This document shows, piece after piece, positions 36,492 through 45,143 of a stretch of 64,000 bases of DNA. This stretch comes from CAYRVF01 sp964427535 (GTDB lineage Bacteria; Chloroflexota; Ktedonobacteria; Ktedonobacterales; JADMIN01). A program made the translations under genes and the position numbers. Position 1 is the first letter of the stretch. Each line of letters begins with the position of its first letter. The notes beneath the pieces are model-generated. The model had not been told where the DNA came from. It made no database searches and saw nothing but the letters and a program-made list of their open reading frames with translations. The stretch spans positions 77,072 through 141,071 of the forward strand of contig CAYRVF010000001.1 in the NCBI GenBank assembly GCA_964427535.1, written 5' to 3'.

Positions 36492-37235
36492 CTACTCGCG
36501 CTTGCCGAGGCGCGCGGCCACCAGCGCGGCGGCGGTGCCGGCGGCGACGCCGCCGACGACGAGCGCGGCCACCGGCACGACGCCCGCTGTGCGGGGCGTG
36601 CCGAGCGAGGCGACCGCGACGGCGCGTCGGAGGCACTCGCGCTGCTCGGCGGTGTGCAGCAGCATGGCCGCCAGGTCGGCGCGCACGGTCGTGAATTCGC
36701 CCGGCACGATGTAGCCGTCGCGCACCGCATAGGAGCCGGTCGGCGGGCCGTCGATGAGGCGCGCCGAACGCACGAGGGTCCAGTCGAGGCCGCTGCGCAT
36801 GACGCGGGTCTCCATCAGGCGCATGTCGGCGTAGAGCGTCCGTCCGAGGGTGGGGGCCATGACGCGCTGGAAGAAGATACCGCCCTCCGGCTCGATGTTG
36901 GGGTTGGTGCCGCCGGAGGTGACACCCACATAGCGACGCACGCCGGTCCGCCGCATGGCGCTCACGATGTGCTCGGTGCCGCGCGAGTAGATGTCGACCG
37001 GCTTCAGGCTATAGGGCACGCCGAAGACGGAGAGCACAACGTCCTGCCCGGCGATGGCCTCTTCGACCGAGGAAGCGTGCAGCACGTTGCCGCGGACCAC
37101 GCGCAGCCGCTCGTGCCGCAGGCGAAGGGTTGACGGCTCGCGGGCGACCGCCGTCACACTGTGGCCGCGTTCCAGCGCGTGCCGTGTCAGGAGCAGGCCG
37201 GTAGGTCCGGTCGCGCCGAAGATTGCCAGTCGCAT
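36492..37235 (-). CDS. NAD(P)-binding oxidoreductase (atypical SDR)
   Basis: 247 residues. N-terminal Rossmann motif MRLAIFGATGPTGLLL, then RRYVGVTSGGTNPN and DWTLVRSARLIDG. This is the NAD(P)H-binding 'BVR-B/NmrA-like' family, with no canonical YxxxK active site, so it may be a regulator or flavin reductase. It ends with a hydrophobic helix (VVPVAALVVGGVAAG), an unusual C-terminal membrane anchor. GAGGAGG lies 6 bases before ATG. A longer frame reading through from the next gene is an artefact of the gap. Confidence 0.85.
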   Translation of the reverse strand: MRLAIFGATGPTGLLLTRHALERGHSVTAVAREPSTLRLRHERLRVVRGNVLHASSVEEAIAGQDVVLSVFGVPYSLKPVDIYSRGTEHIVSAMRRTGVRRYVGVTSGGTNPNIEPEGGIFFQRVMAPTLGRTLYADMRLMETRVMRSGLDWTLVRSARLIDGPPTGSYAVRDGYIVPGEFTTVRADLAAMLLHTAEQRECLRRAVAVASLGTPRTAGVVPVAALVVGGVAAGTAAALVAARLGKRE

Positions 37236-37451
37236 GCGTGCCTCCTCGTACTGTCTCGTACTATGCAACGGACGAGCGCCCGAAGAGTCGCGCTGGATCG
37301 CCGGGATCAGCGGGGACTGCACTCGCGCAGGGCGTGCGGCTCGCCGCCGCTCCACAGTTCCCTTGCCTCGCGGCGCGGGCGCGCGGTACGATATCGACTT
37401 CTGGGGGACTGGACGCGGGACTGGACGCAGCCGGAGAGGAGGGCCGAGCCG

Positions 37452-38165
37452 ATGGAGACGCCAGGACCGGCAGGCGCAGCAGTGGAGATAGCGAGCGAGC
37501 TGGTGCGCTACGCCCGCGCGCTCGTGTCGCATGGACTCGTCAGCGGGTCGAGTGGCAACATCAGCATCCGCGCGACCGGGACACGTGCGGACGGCGCTGC
37601 GGACGATGAGACTGGTGAGGATGGCGAGGAGTTGCTGTGGGTGACGCCCTCGGCGCTGGCCTACGAGGAGATGACCGCGGCGGACTGTGTGGCCGTCGCG
37701 CTCGCCAGCGGAGCGGTGCGCGTGGGGACGCGCCGTCCCTCCTCGGAGACACCGATGCACCGCGCGGTGTACCTGGCACGGCCCGACGTGCGCGCGATCG
37801 TCCACACGCACTCGCTCTACGCCACGATGTTCGCCATCGCCAACGAGCCGGTGCCGCCGGTCCACTACGTGCTGGCCGAGATCGGCGACAGTGTGCCGGT
37901 CGCGCCGTATGCCCCCTACGGCAGCCAGGAGCTCGCGCAGGCGGCGGTGGCGACGCTCGGACGCGACGGGCACGGCATTCTGCTGCGCAATCACGGCGTG
38001 CTGGCCGTCGGGCCAGATCTGGCGACCGCCTTCCGCCGCGCCGAGACCATCGAGACGGTCGCGCATCTGGCCTGGGGCGCGCGGCTGCTGGGGCCAGTCA
38101 CGCCGCTCACCCCCGCGCAGATGGCCGAGGCGCGCGCCCGCTTCGCCACTTATTTCACAGCGTAG
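37452..38165 (+). CDS. Class II aldolase/adducin family protein
   Basis: 237 residues from the ATG at 37452 (GGAGAGGAGG upstream). Glycine-rich SGSSGNISIR, acid in SSETPMHRAVY, zinc-binding His pair in VHTHSLYATMFA, and the third His in LLRNHGVLAVG. This is the fuculose-/rhamnulose-phosphate aldolase group; substrate unknown. A Thr/Asp/Glu-rich insertion (about 40-58) lengthens the loop after the Gly-rich motif. Confidence 0.85.
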   Translation: METPGPAGAAVEIASELVRYARALVSHGLVSGSSGNISIRATGTRADGAADDETGEDGEELLWVTPSALAYEEMTAADCVAVALASGAVRVGTRRPSSETPMHRAVYLARPDVRAIVHTHSLYATMFAIANEPVPPVHYVLAEIGDSVPVAPYAPYGSQELAQAAVATLGRDGHGILLRNHGVLAVGPDLATAFRRAETIETVAHLAWGARLLGPVTPLTPAQMAEARARFATYFTA

Positions 38166-38215
38166 CTGGCGGTCCGTCTCCGTTGGCGTGCAGGCGTACG
38201 TGTCACGCGCTGCGC

Positions 38216-39233
38216 TTAGGCGTTCACGTCCACCACCACGCGGCCGCGCACCCGCCCAGCGAGGATGTCTTCCGCCAGCGCGGCGACCTCGCTGAGGGGC
38301 ACGACGTGGCTCATGGCGTCGAGCGCCTCGGCGGGCAGGATCTCGGCCAGCCGCCGCCAGGCGAGGCCGCGGCGCTCCGGCGGGGTGGGCAGCGAGTCGA
38401 TGCCGAGCCGGTTCACGCCGCGCAGGNNNNNNNNNNAGCACCGAGGTGTGCAGCTCGAAGCCGCCCGCGTTGCCGCACGCCGCCACACTACCCAGCGGCG
38501 CGAGCGTGCGAATGACCCCGGCGAGCATCTGCCCGCCGACTGTGTCGACGGCGCCTGCCCAGCGCGCGGACCCGAGCGGACCGCCGGGCGCGGTCAACTC
38601 GTCGCGGTCGAGGATGGCGTGGGCGCCAAGCGCGCGCAGGTAGTCGGCCTCGTGCGCGCGTCCGGTCGCCGCGACGACGCTGTAGCCGAGCCGCGCGAGG
38701 ATGGTGACGGCCATACTCCCGACACCGCCCGCCGCGCCGGTGACGAGTACCTCGCCGCGCTCGGGTGTCACGCCGTGCTCTTCGAGGGCCAGCACCGACA
38801 GCATGGCCGTGAACCCTGCCGTCCCGATGGCCATCGTGTCGCGCGCGCTCAGCCCGTCGGGCACCTTCACCAGCCACTCGCTCTTGAGCCGCGCCTTCTG
38901 CGCGTAGCCGCCCCAGTGCCGCTCGCCGACGCCCCAGCCCGTCGAGACGACGCGGTCGCCGGGGGCAAAGCGCGGCGAGCGCGACTCCTCGACCCGCCCC
39001 ACCAGATCGATGCCGGGCACCATCGGGTAGCTGCGCACGATCTTGTTGCGGCCGGTGAGGGCCAGTCCATCCTTATAGTTGAGGTCGGAGTACTCGACCG
39101 CGATGAGCACGTCGTTGTCGGGCAGCGCGTCTACCGGAAGGCGCCGCAACTCGGCGGTGACGGCGCCGTCGCGCTCGTCGAGCACCAGCGCGGTGAAGTC
39201 GCTCGCAGTGGAGGTGGGTGTTTCCGGTGCCAT
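38216..39233 (-). CDS. YhdH/acrylyl-CoA-reductase-like oxidoreductase, interrupted by an assembly gap
   Basis: MDR-superfamily protein: catalytic-site EYSDLNYKDGLALTG, GIDLVGRVEES, and nucleotide-binding VTGAAGGVGSMAV. The C-terminal part, LRGVNRLGIDSLPTPPERR, is in a different frame on the far side of the ten Ns. Family members read ...L-P-F-I-LRGV... here. The bases around the gap give CT-(N)-C, so nine missing bases would restore exactly four residues. The gene is therefore almost certainly intact, about 339 residues. YhdH-type enzymes reduce acryloyl-CoA or related enones with NADPH. Confidence 0.85.
38427..38436. other. Assembly gap (ten Ns)
   Basis: Ten Ns inside the YhdH-like gene. 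Ten is not a multiple of three relative to the two halves, so it is a placeholder and not a true length. Confidence 0.99.
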
Positions 39234-39458
39234 GTCGTCTCCCTTGACTGTCTGGTCGTCAGCGTCGTGGTAGTCGTCTTCGTCTGCGTCGGCGTCATTG
39301 AGGGCGTGGTCGCGCGCGGTGGCGGCGGCCAGCCACCGACGCGCCGCCGTCCGCGCGAGCGCTCAGGACGCAGTGTACGACATCGGACGGACGGAGGAGC
39401 GAGCATGCACACGTGCGCGTGCGCGAGCGGCCCGAGCCACCTCCACGCGGGCAGCGCC

Positions 39459-41246
39459 TCAGCCGCCGCCGAACATGGTGAAGACGGCGCGGCGCAGCGT
39501 TCCCCAGCCGAGGCGCGCGAGATCGAGGCGCTCGAAGTGGTACGGCTGCAGTTCGGGGGGAATGCGGTAGGGCTGGCGCGTCCAGAAGACGGGGCGCAGA
39601 AACGGCCCGCGTTGGGGCACCAGTGCGAGCGCGTGGCGCCACTCTTTCTCGACGGCCGCCGAGCGTGCGGCGTGCTCGGACCAGAAGAGCTGGAAGAGAT
39701 CGGCCTCGCCAATCGCCTCCAGCAGGCGTGGGTCCCACAGCTGGCCGCCCTGCAGCAGCGTCACGTCGCGCAAGTAGCGGTCGCCCATCGTCTCCGCGGC
39801 CGACTCGCACGAGCGCACGACCGCCGTATCGCGGTGGGAGTACGAGGCGAAGACGCGCCGATACGCGCGCGCGACGACACGGGCAAACGCGCCTGGCAGA
39901 TCAGAGCGCGCTCCCGGCTGGGCCACGTAGATCGAGAGCGGAATCTCGGCGCGCAGCAGCGGTCCCGTGTAGACCGCGATGGCCCCATTGGCGCTGTAGC
40001 CTGGCGGGACGTTGGCGGCGAGCACGCGGAATTCATGCTGCTGCACCTCCTCTTCCCACGCGACCGTCAGCTCGGGCGGATTCCACTGGAAGCCCGGCAG
40101 GCGCGGCACAAGCGTGAGCCGTGTGCCGCGCCGCAGCCGCAGCCCCTCGGCGGCAGAGGACGGGCGGAACTGATCGCGACGACCGGCAAGCCGCTCCTGG
40201 GCGGATGCGGCGACGGCGGCGAGCGCCTGGGGCGTCTCCAGCGAGATGTAGACGAGCACCGGTTCCCAGATCCGGGGCTGCACCTCTTTGGGCGCATAGG
40301 CCGTGAAGGTGACTTCCCGCGTGACCAGCGCCGAGGGCGCGGGCGGCGTCACGGGAGTGACAGGCGGTGCCGTCCTCTCCCGTGGAGGACGTGGCAGCGG
40401 TGGACGCGGGAGCGACGAGACGTCCGGCAGTTGCGGCCAGCTCCAGCCTCCGCCGCCGCCGCGCGACGCGGACCCTGGCGCGGGTGCGTTGGGCGGCGCG
40501 TACGGTGGCGGCTGGGGCGATCCATCTGCTGGATACGGCGGCTGCGGGGAGCCGTACGCCGGGTACGATGACTGCGAAGGTGGCCCGTACTCGGGAATAG
40601 GTGGTGGTGGCGGAGACGCTCCCCATGGTGCATCTGGCCACGCGACTGGTTCTGGCGGCGTAGCCTCCTGCGCTGGTGGCGCCGGGGGCGTGGTATCAGT
40701 ACCGGTGCCGTCGTCACCGGTGCCGTCGTCGTCAAGGCCATCCAGATCGCTGCCGCCGAACGCGGGACCAGCGGCGGTGGGCGGTCGGGAGGCCAGGCCA
40801 TCGCGCACCTCATCAGGTGGGCGCCACTGTGCGCCGCCGCGCGCCAGGTAGTCCAGCAGCGCGGGCAGCCCCGTCTGGTAGGCGTCGTTCGTGAGGTCGA
40901 ACGTGAGTGCGATGCTGGTCTGCCAGGGCAGCTGGTCGGGCGGGACGGGCGCGGTCCGCAGGAACACGAAACCGTGGCCTCGCGGGTCGGCCACGGTCAG
41001 CGCACGCGCAGCCTCCAGCAGCGCCCGCAGGGTGGGCGACACCGCAGCGGCCGGAGACAGCACGATGAGGTAGACCTCGAGCGGCGCGAGGGCGTCCCGT
41101 AGCGCCTGGGGGTCGTCCGTGGGAGCAGGGAGCCCCAGCTGGACGGTGACGGCGAGTCCGGCGCGCACGAGATCGGCCTCCACGCGTCGCGCGAAGGGCG
41201 CATCCTCAGCGGCCGCAAGGATCGCCACGGACTGCGTTGCGGGCAT
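39459..41246 (-). CDS. TIR-domain protein with N-terminal TIR/SEFIR-like domain and Pro-rich linker
   Basis: 595 residues from the ATG at 41246 (GGGAGGAGG upstream). Residues 1-135: alpha/beta domain starting SVAILAAAEDAPFARRVEADL, resembling a TIR or SEFIR fold. About 160-300: Pro/Gly/Tyr-rich linker. About 305-450: beta-rich domain. About 455-590: TIR domain with VFASYSHRDTAVV, TLLQGGQLWDPRLLEAI, and FQLFWSEHAARSAAVEKEW, where the Glu may be catalytic. TIR domains often cleave NAD in immunity, but others are scaffolds. It is divergent from an ECF sigma operon. Known anti-phage systems (Thoeris SIR2-like partner, CBASS cyclase) were not seen beside it. Confidence 0.75.
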   Translation of the reverse strand: MPATQSVAILAAAEDAPFARRVEADLVRAGLAVTVQLGLPAPTDDPQALRDALAPLEVYLIVLSPAAAVSPTLRALLEAARALTVADPRGHGFVFLRTAPVPPDQLPWQTSIALTFDLTNDAYQTGLPALLDYLARGGAQWRPPDEVRDGLASRPPTAAGPAFGGSDLDGLDDDGTGDDGTGTDTTPPAPPAQEATPPEPVAWPDAPWGASPPPPPIPEYGPPSQSSYPAYGSPQPPYPADGSPQPPPYAPPNAPAPGSASRGGGGGWSWPQLPDVSSLPRPPLPRPPRERTAPPVTPVTPPAPSALVTREVTFTAYAPKEVQPRIWEPVLVYISLETPQALAAVAASAQERLAGRRDQFRPSSAAEGLRLRRGTRLTLVPRLPGFQWNPPELTVAWEEEVQQHEFRVLAANVPPGYSANGAIAVYTGPLLRAEIPLSIYVAQPGARSDLPGAFARVVARAYRRVFASYSHRDTAVVRSCESAAETMGDRYLRDVTLLQGGQLWDPRLLEAIGEADLFQLFWSEHAARSAAVEKEWRHALALVPQRGPFLRPVFWTRQPYRIPPELQPYHFERLDLARLGWGTLRRAVFTMFGGG

Positions 41247-41562
41247 GCCCAGCCTCCTCCCACTCCACCCCTTCCACGAGCCGCGTGCCCCGGAGGCGCC
41301 GGCCCAGCGCTGTGGTTGAGTGAAGTGTATCATGCCAGGCAAGGAGGCGCCTATCCGAAGGAGGACGCGTCCAGTGGGGCCGGCCGCGCACCGTGCGTCT
41401 GCCCCTGCCGTATCGGTCGTGAACCTTTTCCGCTGTCGTGGGTACATATGAAGTGCAGGGACACCGGCGAGGCCTCGAGCGTTGGCGTGCGGTCAGCGTG
41501 GTGCGTGCTGGTGCGGCAGAGGGGGACATGTGGCAACCGCCGCTGCAGAGGAGCGTTTCGCC
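41247..41562. promoter_or_regulatory. Divergent intergenic region, TIR gene / ECF sigma operon
   Basis: Non-coding. GTGAACCTTTTC at 41419-41430 resembles an ECF -35 (GAAC core), but no convincing -10 lies at the right distance. Autoregulation by the sigma factor is expected from the family, not shown. Confidence 0.3.
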
Positions 41563-42177
41563 GTGAGCGATCGGGCGAACAGCAACGATGCGCATCTCAA
41601 CGATGACCACCCCGGCGGGGACATCGACGAGGGACGTGAGCTACTGGCGCACATCACCTCCGGCGACCGGCAGGCGCTCACCGCGCTCTATCTGCGCTAC
41701 CGCCTGCCGCTGCTGCGGTATCTGCTGAGTTTCACGTCCGACTATGGGAAGGCCGAGGAGCTGCTGCAGGATACGCTGGTGGCGGTGTGGAAGAACGCCG
41801 GCAGCTACACCGGCGAGGGACACGTGCGCGCGTGGCTCTTTGGCATCGCGCGGCGGCGTGCGTACAAGGGGTTGCGGCGCCAGGAGCTGCCGAGCGTTGA
41901 TGTCGCCGAACTGGAGAGTGTGCCTGCCGCCGACCCCGAGCCTGAGGCGGCACTGCTCGCGCGCGTACGGCGCGACGAGCTTGCCGCGGCGCTCGAGCGC
42001 CTCGCGGCGCCGCAGCGCGAAGTGCTGCAGTTGATCTTCATTTACGAGCTCTCCTATGCCGAGGTGACGGAAGTGCTCGGCGTGCCGCTGGGGACCGTCA
42101 AGAGCCGTCTGCACGCCGCAAAACGTGCCCTTCGCGCCTGTCTGAGCGCGAGTGAGGAGACCACCTATGAACACTGA
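41563..42177 (+). CDS. ECF RNA polymerase sigma factor
   Basis: 204 residues from a GTG at 41563 (GAGGAG 9 bases upstream); an earlier in-frame ATG would add a Cys/Gly-rich leader of doubtful reality. Sigma2 region LYLRYRLPLLRYLLSFTSDYGKAEELLQDTLVAVWKN, here split as two adjoining motifs, and sigma4 with LIFIYELSYAEVTEVLGV followed by GTVKSRLHAAKRAL. The short N-terminal extension is Asp/Asn-rich. The stop overlaps the anti-sigma gene by 11 bases, a usual sign of coupling. Confidence 0.9.
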   Translation: MSDRANSNDAHLNDDHPGGDIDEGRELLAHITSGDRQALTALYLRYRLPLLRYLLSFTSDYGKAEELLQDTLVAVWKNAGSYTGEGHVRAWLFGIARRRAYKGLRRQELPSVDVAELESVPAADPEPEAALLARVRRDELAAALERLAAPQREVLQLIFIYELSYAEVTEVLGVPLGTVKSRLHAAKRALRACLSASEETTYEH

Positions 42178-43216
42178 CGCGCGCCGGGCGTCGTCCTCCG
42201 AGGACCATCCGGGCGGCGATGTGGCAGACACACCACACACAGCGGAGACTGCCCAGGCGACCCACGCGGCGCATGTCGCGGACGAGCTGCCCGCCTATCT
42301 CACCGGCACCCTGTCGGAGGCAGCGCGCGGGCTGGTGCGCCGCCACCTGGCCGAGTGTGCCGCCTGCCGCCAGGAGCTTGCCCAGTGGCAGACGGTCGCG
42401 GCGGTGACGCGCATCGCGCTGGCGCCCGCGGCGGCTGAGGGTCACCCGACGCCGCCCGACGCGCTGCTCGCGGGTATCTGGGCGCGGATCGACACCCCGC
42501 GGCGGCCAGCGCTGATCGCGCAACCGGCGCGCGCGACGTGGCGAGATGCCGGGCGGGAGGTCGCGCGGCGGGCTGCCCTCTGGGGAAGCGTGCTGCGTCG
42601 CCAGGTGGCGCTGCTGCCGGTGGGCATCTGGGTCGTCGCGCTGGCGCTGGTCGCGCTCTGTTTCGTGGGAATGGTCGTGCTCGGCGACCACACGCGCGCC
42701 GACGCGCAGCATCTGGCGCTGGTGCTGAGCCTTGTCGCGCCGCTGGTGACCGCACTGGGGCTGGCATGCATCTACGGGCCGGAGAACGACGTCGCCCTGG
42801 AGCTGGCGCTCGCCACGCCGACCTCGCCACGCCTGGTGCTGGTCTGCCGGCTGGCGCTCGTGCTCGGCTATAACGTGGCCCTGACGTTCGCCGTGACGCT
42901 GGCGGCGGTGGCGCTGCGCGGCGGCGATGTGGGGCTGCTGACCTCACTCTGGATGGGGCCGATGCTGGTGTTCGGTGGGCTGAGCCTCGCGCTCTCGGTC
43001 GGCGTGAGCGCGGTGGCGGGCATCGCCGCGGCGGGTGGCGTCTGGTTCCTGCGTCTGCTCTTCTCGTCGGTCTCGTTGCTGCACTCCCCCCACCTCGGCA
43101 CGGGTGCCCCGATCGGCCTGCTCTGGCAGACGACTCCAGCGGCGCTCGTGCTGGCCGTCGTGCTGGTTCTGCTGGCGGTCGCGGTCGCGCCTCGCCGCAT
43201 CCCGCGCCTCATCTGA
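42167..43216 (+). CDS. Anti-sigma factor: zinc-finger domain fused to permease-like membrane domain
   Basis: 349 residues from the ATG at 42167 (GAGGAG upstream). N-terminal ZAS domain (about 30-80) with the zinc motif HLAECAACRQE. After a Pro/Ala linker come about six TM helices (155-345). The membrane part aligns with the next gene, an ABC-2 permease: PLVTALGLACIYGPENDVALEL here against PLVTGIALATVTAHDPALEL there. So the usual single anchor helix of an anti-sigma factor has been replaced by a permease-like module. It presumably holds the sigma factor at the membrane and releases it on a transport or envelope signal. Confidence 0.85.
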   Translation: MNTDARRASSSEDHPGGDVADTPHTAETAQATHAAHVADELPAYLTGTLSEAARGLVRRHLAECAACRQELAQWQTVAAVTRIALAPAAAEGHPTPPDALLAGIWARIDTPRRPALIAQPARATWRDAGREVARRAALWGSVLRRQVALLPVGIWVVALALVALCFVGMVVLGDHTRADAQHLALVLSLVAPLVTALGLACIYGPENDVALELALATPTSPRLVLVCRLALVLGYNVALTFAVTLAAVALRGGDVGLLTSLWMGPMLVFGGLSLALSVGVSAVAGIAAAGGVWFLRLLFSSVSLLHSPHLGTGAPIGLLWQTTPAALVLAVVLVLLAVAVAPRRIPRLI

Positions 43217-43314
43217 GGCCCGTGTGAGGCCCATGTGAGCCCTGTGTACGGCCCGCGAGACTGTCAGTGTGCGGCCGCTCGTCCGCGGTCGCTGCTCGCG
43301 CGTTGTGTGTGTGT

Positions 43315-43345
43315 GGGTGGGTGGGTGGGTGGGTGGGTGGATGGG
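43315..43345 (+). promoter_or_regulatory. G-quadruplex-type motif (GGGT repeats)
   Basis: Six GGG tracts separated by single T, plus a further GG and GGG. It lies 28 bases before the ATG of the first ABC permease and after the anti-sigma gene, so in the operon mRNA leader. Single-base loops favour a very stable parallel quadruplex. Confidence 0.75.
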
Positions 43346-43372
43346 TGTTTCGGACAAAGGATCGGGCACACT

Positions 43373-44134
43373 ATGGAGACGCTTGGGCGTGTCGGCAGGC
43401 GTGGACGCGTGGGACCTCCTCTCGCGAGCACACGCGGGACGGCGGGGTGGGACAGGCTGCGGCTCGATCTGCTGGTGCTGGGTCCGTGGCTCTTCGCGCT
43501 GCCGGTGTTCGTCGTCGCGGTGTTCGCCGTGGCGGTCGGCATGATGGCCGTGAAGCAGGCACCGCATCTCGACATCACCAACATGGTGATGGCGGGCATC
43601 GAAGGGGTGATTCCGCTGGTGACGGGCATCGCGTTGGCCACGGTCACCGCACACGACCCCGCGCTGGAGCTGCACCTCGCGGTGCTGGAGCCCTACCGGC
43701 AGACGGTGCTGCGGCGCTGTCTCGTGATGGTCGTCTGGAGCGCGCTGCTCGAGACGCTGGCGGTGCTGCTGCTGGCGCAGATCGCGCCGTGGGCACTACG
43801 ACAAGCAGGCGCGGGCGCGCTGCTGCTGACGTGGCTCGCACCGCTCCTTTGGTTCAGCAGCCTGGGAGCGCTGCTGGCGTTGGTGTTACGTAATCGAGCG
43901 GCCAGCGCGGCCATCCTGGGCGTCGTGTGGGTGCTGGAGTTGCTCTTTCATGCGGCACTGACCAGCGCCGGCTGGACGCGCGCCGCCTTTGTTTTCGCCA
44001 CGATGTTCGACCCGACGGCTGCCTTCTGGCTGCAGAACCGGCTCGAATTGCTCGGCACGGCGCTGGTGCTGTTTGCCGTCGTCTGGTGGTACCTGCGCCA
44101 CGCCGAGTGGCGTCTGCGAGGAGAGGAAGCCTAA
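43373..44134 (+). CDS. ABC-2-type permease, membrane protein
   Basis: 253 residues from the ATG at 43373 (AAAGGA upstream). An N-terminal basic stretch, then six hydrophobic helices. Shares the PLVT...ALEL segment with the membrane half of the anti-sigma factor just upstream, so the two are paralogous. Followed by a second permease and an ATPase, so likely one half of a heteromeric ABC exporter. Substrate unknown. Confidence 0.75.
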   Translation: METLGRVGRRGRVGPPLASTRGTAGWDRLRLDLLVLGPWLFALPVFVVAVFAVAVGMMAVKQAPHLDITNMVMAGIEGVIPLVTGIALATVTAHDPALELHLAVLEPYRQTVLRRCLVMVVWSALLETLAVLLLAQIAPWALRQAGAGALLLTWLAPLLWFSSLGALLALVLRNRAASAAILGVVWVLELLFHAALTSAGWTRAAFVFATMFDPTAAFWLQNRLELLGTALVLFAVVWWYLRHAEWRLRGEEA

Positions 44135-44138
44135 GCGT

Positions 44139-45011
44139 ATGGACTCCCTGACATCGTCTTCTGCTGCCGGGACGGGTGCTGTGTCCGCGACACCCAGTGC
44201 CCTCGGTGTGGTCTCGGGCGCCCTGCGCTACGAATTCCGCATGCAGATTCGCCGCGTCTCGGTCTGGGTCACCCTGGCGCTGCTGACCCTGCTGGTCTTC
44301 GGCATCTGGTGGGCAGGCAGCAGCGACTTGCTGCACGGGTTTTATCGGCGGCCCGAGGGCGGTGGGGCAGCCGTGTGGGTCCCGCCCGATGCCCGCAGTG
44401 CCGTGCTGTACTGGGTACAGTATCTCGGCTTCTTCCTGCCGCTGGGCGTCGGACTCGTGCTGGCCGACCGCCTGGCACGCGACAGCCGCCTGCATGTCGA
44501 CGAGATCCTTGACACGCTGCCGGGCTCCCTCGGCGCGCGCCTGACTGGCAAGTTTCTCGGGAGCACACTGGCGACACTGACGCCGCTGTTCCTCTTCTAC
44601 CTGGCGCTAGTCGCCGTCATCGTCCAACAGACTGGCGCCGTGGGCACGCTGCCGCTCGCACTGGGCGCCTTCCTGGCCGTGCTCGTGCCCGGCTCGCTCT
44701 TCGTGGCGGGCTTCTCGGTCGCGCTGCCCGCGGTGATACGTGTGCCGGTCTACCAGTTCCTGTTCATCGGCTACTGGTTCTGGGCCGACCTGATGAGTCC
44801 GAAGGTCGGCATCCCCAGCATCGTGGGGACGATGCTCAACGCTGCCGGGCCGTGGGCGCAAGAGGGCATCTTCCACTTCCCGTGGACCTTCCTGCAGTTG
44901 CACGCCACTCCCGCCCAGGGCTATCTGAGCATCGCCCTGCTGACGCTGCTCGGTCTGGCGGCGCCGCTCGCGCTCTGGGGCTCTCTGCGCTGGCGCGCGA
45001 CCTCGCGCTGA
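44139..45011 (+). CDS. ABC-2-type permease, membrane protein
   Basis: 290 residues from the ATG at 44139 (GAGGAGAGG upstream), 4 bases after the previous gene. ABC-2 membrane protein: N-terminal RYEFRMQIRR cytoplasmic start, TM helices, ADRLARDSRLHVDEILDTLPGS typical of the first cytoplasmic loop (coupling helix), and four or five further helices. Expected to pair with the permease upstream and the ATPase downstream. Confidence 0.82.
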   Translation: MDSLTSSSAAGTGAVSATPSALGVVSGALRYEFRMQIRRVSVWVTLALLTLLVFGIWWAGSSDLLHGFYRRPEGGGAAVWVPPDARSAVLYWVQYLGFFLPLGVGLVLADRLARDSRLHVDEILDTLPGSLGARLTGKFLGSTLATLTPLFLFYLALVAVIVQQTGAVGTLPLALGAFLAVLVPGSLFVAGFSVALPAVIRVPVYQFLFIGYWFWADLMSPKVGIPSIVGTMLNAAGPWAQEGIFHFPWTFLQLHATPAQGYLSIALLTLLGLAAPLALWGSLRWRATSR

Positions 45012-45143
45012 GTGCCAGGAGGAGGGCTGAAGGCGGGCTGGAGTGCTCTCCTTCAGGCGGCCCTCCCGGTTGTTCTCGCGTCTCTGTCGCGTCTCTTTCG
45101 CTTCTGTCGTCTCGCGTTTGCCATGGTGAGGAGCAGTGCTACG

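Noticed and set aside
36492..39233. A single 913-residue fusion of a YhdH-like reductase with an NAD(P)-binding protein
   Set aside because: It exists only because the ten Ns translate as unknown residues and shift the frame; the two parts have their own starts, ribosome sites and family boundaries.
39459..41246. A known anti-phage TIR system (Thoeris, CBASS or similar)
   Set aside because: No SIR2-like effector, cyclase or other named partner is adjacent; the next genes are a sigma factor operon and metabolic genes.
41419..41440. ECF promoter GTGAACCTTTTC upstream of the sigma gene, with a similar GTGAACCTTC at about 28549
   Set aside because: The -35-like core is present in both, but no matching -10 lies 16-17 bases downstream, so co-regulation cannot be claimed.
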